Positions 26,656 through 32,678 of a DNA stretch of 64,000 nucleotides are shown piece by piece (position 1 is the first letter of the stretch; each line of letters starts with the position of its first letter). The stretch is taken from NCBI RefSeq assembly GCF_009932555.1, contig NZ_BLJO01000009.1, forward strand, positions 178,575 to 242,574, written 5' to 3'. Source of the stretch: Steroidobacter agaridevorans (GTDB lineage: Bacteria; Pseudomonadota; Gammaproteobacteria; Steroidobacterales; Steroidobacteraceae). The translations under genes and the position numbers were made by a program. A model generated the notes under the pieces. It did no database searches and was not told where the DNA came from. It worked only from the letters and a program-made list of their open reading frames with translations.

Positions 26656-27144
26656 CTAGTCAGCTTCGACAGCCGCAATCTTCTCGTACAGCTCGATGAC
26701 ATTTCCCTCGGGGTCGCGCAGGTAGGTCGCTTTGGAGCGCCCGAAGAACACCAGCGGCGAGCAATGAAACGTTGCCCCGGCGGCCTGCAAGCGCGCGCAA
26801 TGCATCTCTATGTCCGAGACCTCGATACAGAAATGACTGATGCCATGATCTGAGACCGGACGGCTCGGATCGGCGCGCTTCGGCGCCGGATGCGAGAACT
26901 CGAACAGCTCGACCTGCATGCTCCCGACCCGGAGCAACACAGCACGCCCCCTTGCGCCCTTGATGCCCAGAATCTGCTCGTAGCGGCCGTTCTCGGTGGT
27001 CTCGTCGAAGGCAATCTCCGCGACCGTCTGCATCTCGAAGGCATCGCGATAGAACCCGAGCGTCGCGTCGAGATCCGAAACCGAGATGCCTACGTGACTG
27101 GTGCCCTTCACCATGGCGAGACCGCAGTCATCGCTGACTGTCAT
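26656..27144 (-). CDS. VOC (glyoxalase/dioxygenase superfamily) protein
   Basis: A 162-residue vicinal-oxygen-chelate protein with two beta-alpha-beta-beta-beta units. Probable metal ligands are His in TSHVGIS, Glu in VELFEF, His in GISHFCIEV and Glu in NVIELYE. Size and motif order resemble methylmalonyl-CoA epimerase and glyoxalase I relatives. It is the last gene of the E1/lipoyl operon. The frame overlaps the lipoyl gene by 17 bases, and an alternative ATG at 27114 would avoid the overlap. Possible jobs are epimerisation, isomerisation or detoxification of a 2-oxo intermediate. I cannot choose among them. Confidence 0.85.
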   Translation of the reverse strand: MTVSDDCGLAMVKGTSHVGISVSDLDATLGFYRDAFEMQTVAEIAFDETTENGRYEQILGIKGARGRAVLLRVGSMQVELFEFSHPAPKRADPSRPVSDHGISHFCIEVSDIEMHCARLQAAGATFHCSPLVFFGRSKATYLRDPEGNVIELYEKIAAVEAD

Positions 27145-27373
27145 CTATTTCCGCGATTTCCGAATTCACCGGCGCCGTCTCGCCCTCGGCCAACAGGATT
27201 CGGGTGAGCACACCGCTGGCGGGCGATTCCACTTCCTGAATCGCCTTGGCGGTTTCTATTTCTACGATGGGCTCGCCCTGCTCGACACGGTCGCCGATGG
27301 CCTTCAGCCAGCGACTCACCGTGCCTTCCTCGATGCCCATGCCCCACTTGGGAAGAATCAATTTGGTACTCAT
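27128..27373 (-). CDS. Stand-alone lipoyl (biotinyl-lipoyl) carrier domain
   Basis: An 81-residue protein that consists of a single lipoyl domain: KLILPKWGMGIEEGTV at the start, then IVEIETAKAIQEVESPASG with the lysine of ETAKA as lipoylation site. It lacks the subunit-binding and catalytic domains of a normal E2 acyltransferase, and no E2 or E3 gene is nearby. It sits after the E1 beta gene (36 bases) and overlaps the VOC gene. A free carrier would accept the acyl group made by the E1 enzyme and pass it to another protein. It could serve both E1 pairs in the window, since the NRPS operon pair has no carrier of its own. That sharing is inference. Confidence 0.9.
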   Translation of the reverse strand: MSTKLILPKWGMGIEEGTVSRWLKAIGDRVEQGEPIVEIETAKAIQEVESPASGVLTRILLAEGETAPVNSEIAEIDDSQR

Positions 27374-27409
27374 GCTGGCAACTTCCGCCGCTCCTTGCTC
27401 AACAGACGA

Positions 27410-28405
27410 TCACATCAACCCTTTCACGGCGGCGACGATCTGCGCCTTGCCGGGAAACACGTGTTGTTCCAATGCGGGACTGAACGGGACATGCACGTCC
27501 GGCGCACACAGGCGGCGGATCGGCTTTTTCAAACTCTCGAATCCTTCCTCGGCGATGAGCGCTGCAATCTCCGAGCTGAGATTGGCGACCCGATGCGCGT
27601 TTTCGACCAGCACCAGACGGCCGGTCTTCGCCACCGACGCCATGATCGTGTCCATGTCGAGCGGCTTGAGCGTCCTGGGATCGATCAGCTCGATCGATAT
27701 GCCCTCTTCCGCCAGATCCTTGGCGGCGTCCATCGCGAGTCGCATCGCGCCGCCGATCGCCACGACGGTCACGTCACTGCCGGCTCGCTTGATCTCGGCC
27801 TTGCCGATCGGCACCAGATGATCCGGATCGGTCGGCACCTCGCCTTTCACGGGCCACAGCTTGGTGTCTTCGAAGATCAGCACCGGGTCATCGTCGCGGA
27901 CCGCGGATTTCAACAGGCCTTTGATATCGGCCGGACTGGTCGGGCTGATGATCTTCAGGCCCGGCACATTCAGGAACTGCGGATATGGACGATCCGAGTG
28001 CTGGGCGGCGAGCGAGGAGCCGTAATACATACAACAACGAAACACGACCGGCACTTTGACCTGGCCGCCGGTCATGTATCGCAGCTTGGACGCCTGATTG
28101 ATGATGGGATCGGACGCCAGGTACATGAAACTGGCAATGCTCAGGTCCACGATCGGTCGCAGCCCGGTCATCGCGGCGCCGATGCCGACGCCGGTGAAAC
28201 TGGTCTCCGAGATCGGCATGCTCCAGATCCGTCGCTCGTCGAAGCGGGACACGAGCTTGCCGCCGCCGTACACGGCGATGTCCTCGCCCATCACGATGAC
28301 TCGCTCGTCGCGCTCCAGCTCTTCTATCTGAGCCTGCACCAGCGCATCGAGGAAGGTCATTTGCACCATCGTGTCTGGACGCGGCTTGTTGATCGCTAGG
28401 GACAT
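27410..28405 (-). CDS. 2-oxoacid dehydrogenase E1 component, beta subunit (second pair)
   Basis: A 331-residue beta subunit, related to the one at 7185-8177. It has VIVMGEDIAVYGG, RRIWSMPISETSFTGVGIGAA, SDRPYPQFLNVPGLKII and the C-terminal VPFSPALEQHVFPG. The frame continues 86 codons upstream of the start I chose, but that part is antisense-like text inside the alpha gene. The ATG at 28405 has a good Shine-Dalgarno (GAGGA) and lies 13 bases after the alpha stop. It pairs with the alpha subunit upstream to decarboxylate a 2-oxoacid, with the lipoyl protein downstream as likely acceptor. Confidence 0.92.
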   Translation of the reverse strand: MSLAINKPRPDTMVQMTFLDALVQAQIEELERDERVIVMGEDIAVYGGGKLVSRFDERRIWSMPISETSFTGVGIGAAMTGLRPIVDLSIASFMYLASDPIINQASKLRYMTGGQVKVPVVFRCCMYYGSSLAAQHSDRPYPQFLNVPGLKIISPTSPADIKGLLKSAVRDDDPVLIFEDTKLWPVKGEVPTDPDHLVPIGKAEIKRAGSDVTVVAIGGAMRLAMDAAKDLAEEGISIELIDPRTLKPLDMDTIMASVAKTGRLVLVENAHRVANLSSEIAALIAEEGFESLKKPIRRLCAPDVHVPFSPALEQHVFPGKAQIVAAVKGLM

Positions 28406-28418
28406 ACGCGGGTGATCC

Positions 28419-29429
28419 TCAGACGGCCGAAGTGGCGCCTTGCGGCGGATAGAGAATGGGATTGCTGTACATGTAGTCGTACAGAGCGGAGGCCGGCGGG
28501 AACGGGCTCGCTTCGGCGAACTGAATTGCGTCCCGCACTTCCGCGACCACGCTCGACTCGATCTCATGCAACTCGGCCTCGCTGAAGCTCGTATCGAGCA
28601 AAGCCCGCCTGAACAGCAGCAGCGGATCACGCAGCTTCTTGTTCGTCTCGACTTCCTCGGCATGACGATAGGGTGTGCCCGGGATGAACAACCCGACTTG
28701 ATGCTCGTCGAATCGATAGGTCTTGGCCTCGATCAACGTCGGTCCATCGCCGCGCCGCGCACGAGCCACCGCTTCGGAAGTCGCCTTATAAACTTCGCGC
28801 ACGTCCTGACCGTCGACCGCGATCCCGGGCATGCCATACGCCTCCGCGCGCTTTGCGATGTTGGGCTGTCCATGGCTGCGGGCAATCGAGGTGGTGATGG
28901 CGTAGCCGTTGTTCTCGCACAGGTAGATCACGGGGAGCTTCCACAGCGAAGCCATGTTCAGCGACTCGTGAAAGGTCCCCTGATTGACCGCGCCGTCGCC
29001 GAAGAAACAAAGGCACACTTGATCCGTCTGGCGCACCTTGGCGCTCAGGCCGCATCCGGTGGCGAGCGGAATGCCGCCGCCGACGATGGCCGACTCGCCG
29101 ATGATTCCAACGCTGTTGTCCGCGAGGTGCATGGAGCCGCCGCGGCCTTTGCAGATGCCGGTGGCCTTGCCCATCAACTCCGCCATCAGCGCCTTCAGCT
29201 CGGCGCCTTTGCCGATCGGGTGGCCATGGGAACGATGCGTGCCCGTCATCGCATCGCTGTCACACAGCGCGATGCAGGCGCCGACGATGGTGCCTTCCTG
29301 ACCGATGCTGGCGTGAAAGGCGCCCGGGATCTTGCCGGCCTTGTAGAGCCGCGTCCCCTCTTCCTCGAACTTGCGAATCCGCAACATGCGCCGGTAGGTC
29401 TCGCTGTCGCGCCCCTTCGTCAAAGACAT
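28419..29429 (-). CDS. 2-oxoacid dehydrogenase E1 component, alpha subunit (second pair)
   Basis: A 336-residue alpha subunit with MTGTHRSHGHPIGKG, GRGGSMHLAD and the thiamine-diphosphate motif FFGDGAVN followed by ESLNMASLWKLPVIYLCENN. As in its paralogue at 8201-9190, the loop after KTYRF reads EHQVGLF rather than the usual GHS type, so both may use an uncommon 2-oxoacid. It is the first gene of the operon E1 alpha, E1 beta, lipoyl domain, VOC. Its promoter region is shared with the divergent fecI gene and holds the strong ECF-like motif on both strands. Confidence 0.92.
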   Translation of the reverse strand: MSLTKGRDSETYRRMLRIRKFEEEGTRLYKAGKIPGAFHASIGQEGTIVGACIALCDSDAMTGTHRSHGHPIGKGAELKALMAELMGKATGICKGRGGSMHLADNSVGIIGESAIVGGGIPLATGCGLSAKVRQTDQVCLCFFGDGAVNQGTFHESLNMASLWKLPVIYLCENNGYAITTSIARSHGQPNIAKRAEAYGMPGIAVDGQDVREVYKATSEAVARARRGDGPTLIEAKTYRFDEHQVGLFIPGTPYRHAEEVETNKKLRDPLLLFRRALLDTSFSEAELHEIESSVVAEVRDAIQFAEASPFPPASALYDYMYSNPILYPPQGATSAV

Positions 29430-29481
29430 TTATTGTTCCCTCGCCTGGTGCTTGTGATCGCCAGCTCTGCCTGCTATGCAT

Positions 29482-29513
29482 TGACAGCAGTGGCGCGAAC
29501 TTTCCGGACACCC
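29482..29513 (-). promoter_or_regulatory. Predicted ECF (FecI-type) promoter of the E1/lipoyl operon
   Basis: The minus strand reads GGGTGTCCGG, 18 bases, GTCAATG, ending about 52 bases before the E1 alpha start. The upstream half is identical over ten bases to the fecI promoter copy at 29587-29618, and the spacing is the same. Confidence 0.62.
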
Positions 29514-29586
29514 GGGTCGGTTCGGGATCAGGGAGTTATGTCTTCATGAACCGGACGGTGCAGGGAATGCCCTGTCATCGGCTTGG

Positions 29587-29618
29587 GGGTGTCCGGACTT
29601 TGCCGCAAAAACCGGTCA
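29587..29618 (+). promoter_or_regulatory. Predicted ECF-type autoregulatory promoter of fecI
   Basis: The plus strand reads GGGTGTCCGG, 18 bases, GTCATCC, with the GTCA ending 40 bases before the fecI start. It is divergent from the copy at 29482-29513, and the two half-motifs face each other across about 73 bases. Autoregulation by the FecI sigma is the simplest reading. Confidence 0.62.
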
Positions 29619-29658
29619 TCCATACAGGATCTGCTGTTCCCGAAAATCACAAGGTCCA

Positions 29659-30183
29659 ATGAAGGCGACACTTCCGCAACGCGCATGGACGCTGGGGGTC
29701 CACTACCGCCGCGAACTGCACAGGTATCTGCTGCGCCGGCTGCGGCGGCCTCAGGACCTCGATGACTTGAAGCAGGAGGTCTACATGCGCCTGTTGCGCA
29801 TGGACCGCATGGATGGCATCCGGGAACCGCTCGCTTATCTCTATAGCATCGCCGCCAATGTCGTCTCCGACTTCACCCTGGCGGAACGACGCCGCCACGA
29901 TCGCGTCACCCCCGACAGCGACGCCGTCGAGAACTGGGCCGACGATCCGTCGCAGTCCCTGCCGGACGACATCGCCGAGCGCACCAGCCTCGAACGGCAG
30001 CTCGAAGACGCGTTGAAACAGCTGCCGCCCCTGCAGGCCGCTGCCTTGGTATTGCACTATCAGGAAGGGATGTCCTGTGACGAAATCGCAAAACAGCTTG
30101 GCCTGAGCCCGAAGAGCGTCGACAAGTACCTGACGCGAGCCAAGGCACGCATGCGCATTCTCTTATGGAACGAGGGGAGCTGA
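29659..30183 (+). CDS. FecI-type ECF sigma factor
   Basis: A 174-residue sigma factor. Region 2 covers about residues 16-75 (DLDDLKQEVYMRLLRM, then YLYSIAANVVSDF). Region 4 covers about 110-165 (LKQLPPLQAAALVLHYQEGMSCDEIAKQLGLSPKSVDKYL). It is followed after two bases by a FecR gene, the classic pairing for cell-surface signalling. In known systems the sigma is released when an STN-containing TonB receptor binds its ligand. The STN receptor at 22095-24629 is the obvious partner, although the two are separated by the SDR and E1 genes. The shared promoter motif suggests it controls that receptor operon, the E1 operon and itself. Confidence 0.93.
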   Translation: MKATLPQRAWTLGVHYRRELHRYLLRRLRRPQDLDDLKQEVYMRLLRMDRMDGIREPLAYLYSIAANVVSDFTLAERRRHDRVTPDSDAVENWADDPSQSLPDDIAERTSLERQLEDALKQLPPLQAAALVLHYQEGMSCDEIAKQLGLSPKSVDKYLTRAKARMRILLWNEGS

Positions 30184-30185
30184 AC

Positions 30186-31277
30186 ATGGACCGTCGCCCG
30201 GACAATCGTGACGAAGAAACACTCGCGGCGGAGCACGCCGTCGAATGGCTGCACCGGCTCGACACCGCCAACGCCAGCGACAAAGCCGCGTTCCGTAAAT
30301 GGCTCATCCGTTCGCCGCAGAATGGCGGCGAGGTGCTGGCCGCGACGGCGACCGATGTCGTCGTCCGTGAGCTGTTGCGCGACAAGCGCGTCGACGTCAA
30401 TCAATTCCTGTCGGCCGCAACGAACGTGCACTCGATCGGCGATGAGTTTCGCTCTCGTGAGCAGCCTGCACGGCCGAAGCGACTGCGCCGCTGGATCGGG
30501 ATGGGCCTGGCCGCGGCGCTGGCAGTGGTCGCGCTCGCGCCGATAGTGGAGCGCAACTTGTTTCGTCCCGACGAGTACAGCACCTCGACCGGCGAACAAC
30601 GCGCGATCGAATTGCCCGACGGCTCGGCGATCGCCATCAACGCGGAATCGACGGTGCGCGTCGCCTTCTCGAATTCTTCCCGGGATGTTTATTTGGATCG
30701 AGGCCAGGCGATGTTCACGGTCGCGAAGGATCCGGCGCGGCCGTTCCGCGTGCACATGGTCGGCAGCGCCGGTCCCGAGGAAAAAATCAGCAAGGACACG
30801 ACGGTCAAAGCGATCGGCACGAAGTTCGATGTGCGACGTCATTCCGAGCGCATCAACGTCGCCGTGATCGAAGGCATCGTGCAGGTCAGGTCCGACGCGA
30901 ACCACACCGCAAAGAGCGGCTCCGCCAGCGTGGTCGCCGGGCAGGCCGTGAGTGTCGAAGGCAGCGGCGAAATCACGCCGCCGCAGCGAGTCAATCCCTC
31001 CGACGTGAGCGCATGGCAGCAACGCCGCCTGGTATTCACCGACAGCACGCTCGAAGAGATCGCCGAAGAATTCCGGCGTTACAACCGCACGCCGCGCATC
31101 CGCATCGTCGATGAAGATCTGCGCATGCAACGAATCAGCGGCGTCTTCGACGCGGACTATCCGGAAGCGCTATTGCTGTATCTGGAATCCGACAGCTCGG
31201 TGCTCCTCGAGCGCAAAGACGAAGAAGTCGTCATCCGGCGGCGTCCCACGATCGTGCAGTCCGCGCCCACCGGTTAG
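30186..31277 (+). CDS. FecR-type anti-sigma factor / signal transducer
   Basis: A 363-residue protein. The cytoplasmic N-terminal DUF4880-type domain (about 10-75) includes HAVEWLHRLDTA and FRKWLIRSP. A membrane helix lies near residues 103-121 (IGMGLAAALAVVALAPIV). The periplasmic FecR domain contains RAIELPDGSAIAINAESTVRV and RGQAMFTVAKDPARPFRV. A C-terminal secretin/STN-like part has LEEIAEEFRRYNRTPRIRI. I took the ATG at 30186, which has GAGGGGAG before it and lies two bases after the fecI stop. In such systems the cytoplasmic part binds the sigma and the periplasmic part reads the receptor STN domain. Confidence 0.92.
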   Translation: MDRRPDNRDEETLAAEHAVEWLHRLDTANASDKAAFRKWLIRSPQNGGEVLAATATDVVVRELLRDKRVDVNQFLSAATNVHSIGDEFRSREQPARPKRLRRWIGMGLAAALAVVALAPIVERNLFRPDEYSTSTGEQRAIELPDGSAIAINAESTVRVAFSNSSRDVYLDRGQAMFTVAKDPARPFRVHMVGSAGPEEKISKDTTVKAIGTKFDVRRHSERINVAVIEGIVQVRSDANHTAKSGSASVVAGQAVSVEGSGEITPPQRVNPSDVSAWQQRRLVFTDSTLEEIAEEFRRYNRTPRIRIVDEDLRMQRISGVFDADYPEALLLYLESDSSVLLERKDEEVVIRRRPTIVQSAPTG

Positions 31278-31474
31278 ATATAACCCCGCATGCATTGTTT
31301 AACGCATTCGCAATGAGTGCGTCGTACTGTGCCTGCTGAATACAATCTGGCGGCAAAATTGCGCGAGCGAGTCTTGACTGTTCTTGTTAGTGCCGTCATA
31401 GCGTTTATGTAGCTGCGGTATCGAGGACGATCCGTGGCGCGAGTGACTGGTCAACAGCTCACAGGAGGACCGCT

Positions 31475-31816
31475 ATGGGCATGGACATGGAAACGTTGCA
31501 AGCCGCCGAACGCGCGGCGGATTGGTTGGTGCGTCTCGAGACCGCGACACCTCAGCAGCTCGCGGAATTCTGGCAATGGCTGACTGAATCCCCGTTGCAC
31601 GTTCAAGAGATGCTCGCTGCCCAGGCATGTCATGTCGAACTCACCAAGTTACTCAAGAACGGCCGGATCTCTCCGAGCAAGCTGATGTTGTCGGACGAAC
31701 TGTCGACTGAGGCCGGGAGTGAAGAAGAAGAACCGCCCCACGTGCTGAGGAACGCGTTGCTGGAAGCATTGCAGATCCTGGCAGCGTCGCCTCGACCGGC
31801 GCCGGCGGTAGATTGA
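31475..31816 (+). CDS. Stand-alone FecR N-terminal (sigma-binding) domain protein
   Basis: A 113-residue protein whose residues 10-60 (AADWLVRLETA, FWQWLTESP, QEMLAAQA, LTKLLKNGR) align with the first 70 residues of the FecR at 30186. The rest is a short acidic linker and a proline-rich tail, with no membrane helix and no periplasmic domain. A strong AGGAGG precedes the ATG. It may be a soluble anti-sigma decoy or a regulator of FecI, or a decayed FecR copy. The intact frame and ribosome binding site favour a functional gene. The 197-base gap before it contains a GTCTTG-18-GTCA pattern (31371-31398) that resembles the ECF motif but also fits a sigma-70 -35 (TTGACT). Confidence 0.75.
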   Translation: MGMDMETLQAAERAADWLVRLETATPQQLAEFWQWLTESPLHVQEMLAAQACHVELTKLLKNGRISPSKLMLSDELSTEAGSEEEEPPHVLRNALLEALQILAASPRPAPAVD

Positions 31817-31896
31817 TGGCCTGAGGCCGCGCCGCTCTTTTCACTTGCGGATCCCGTGTACACTCCGGCAGTGCATGGCTCAAGGGAGATCGAGAA

Positions 31897-32565
31897 GTGC
31901 GCAAGAACATACTTGCAGCGACCGTGATTGGCGTCCTCGCCACGCTCGTCGGATTCATCCCGATAGCGAACGCGACTCTTATCACCACGGGTGAGGTCGT
32001 TGTCACAACGCCGAACACCGGCGGCGGAGATTTCTCCTTTTTGATTGGCGCCCTGGCGGTCAATGGGCATCACGATGAAGGCCCGCGGTTCTTGCCGGGC
32101 TACGAAGGCAGCCTGTTCGACGGCAGTCATCGCCTGACCGTCGGCGCCATCGAGTTCTTCTACGGCGCCATCGGAGACCAGGCAGTCTTCTGGAATACCC
32201 ACCTCGGCGTCGAGAACCCGTACGCCACGAATTGGACGATCATTTCCCCGGGCGTGCTGCTGACCCAAGGTCAAACGGTTTATCAATCGTCCTTCGACTT
32301 CCAGGGGGGACTGTGCGCAAATTTCAGGTACAACACGCCTTGTGACGTGATATTCCCAAGTCTCACCGGGCAGGGGATCGCCGAATTTTTCTTCAACGAA
32401 GCGATCCTGGATGACGGGCGCAGTTACTTCACGCCGGTCCGAGCGACTTACACCTTCATGCCGATTCCCGAGCCCGCGACGCTCGCGCTCTTCGGCGTGG
32501 GGCTCGCTGGATTGGCGCTGTCGCGGCGACGAAAACACAAAAGCCCTCTGGCGAGGGCGTTTTGA
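31897..32565 (+). CDS. PEP-CTERM sorting domain protein
   Basis: A 222-residue secreted protein starting with GTG after AGGGAG. It has a signal peptide (about 1-27, IGVLATLVGFIPIANA), a beta-rich middle with no recognised domain, and the C-terminal exosortase signal IPEPATLALFGVGLAGLALSRRR. Such proteins are processed by an exosortase and exported, often with exopolysaccharide. No exosortase gene is in the window. The last ten residues after the arginine cluster (KHKSPLARAF) are unusual for this signal and are encoded by the hairpin that terminates the convergent tRNA gene. Confidence 0.88.
   Translation: MRKNILAATVIGVLATLVGFIPIANATLITTGEVVVTTPNTGGGDFSFLIGALAVNGHHDEGPRFLPGYEGSLFDGSHRLTVGAIEFFYGAIGDQAVFWNTHLGVENPYATNWTIISPGVLLTQGQTVYQSSFDFQGGLCANFRYNTPCDVIFPSLTGQGIAEFFFNEAILDDGRSYFTPVRATYTFMPIPEPATLALFGVGLAGLALSRRRKHKSPLARAF
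32532..32563 (-). terminator. Rho-independent terminator of tRNA-Ser, inside the PEP-CTERM reading frame
   Basis: On the minus strand a GCCCTC-GCCA-GAGGGC hairpin (32543-32558) is followed by TTTTGTGTTTT, six to ten bases after the tRNA 3' end. The flanking AAAA makes it partly bidirectional. It overlaps the last codons of the convergent PEP-CTERM gene. Confidence 0.8.
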
Positions 32566-32568
32566 AGG

Positions 32569-32661
32569 TGGCGGAGAGGGAGGGATTCGAACCCTCGTAG
32601 GGACGTAATGCCCTCAACCGATTTCGAATCGGTGCCGTTGTGACCGCTTCGGTACCTCTCC
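32569..32661 (-). tRNA. tRNA-Ser, anticodon CGA
   Basis: A 93-base type II tRNA with encoded CCA. The acceptor stem GGAGAGG/CCTCTCC is perfect, the T arm contains GAGGGTTCGAATCCCTC, and the anticodon arm is ACCGA-TTCGAAA-TCGGT with anticodon CGA at 32626-32624. A long variable arm is present. It reads UCG codons. The 5' end is only 17 bases after the S8 peptidase stop, so its promoter must lie within that gene or it is co-transcribed. Confidence 0.95.
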
Positions 32662-32678
32662 GTGCGGGGCCGCGCATT

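Noticed and set aside
31371-31398. GTCTTG-N18-GTCA before the FecR N-terminal domain gene as a sure ECF promoter
   Set aside because: The upstream half matches only partly, and TTGACT here also fits a normal -35 element, so I left it as a remark.
32569-32661. tRNA-Ser as an integration site
   Set aside because: No integrase gene, phage gene or repeated tRNA 3' end was seen on either side.
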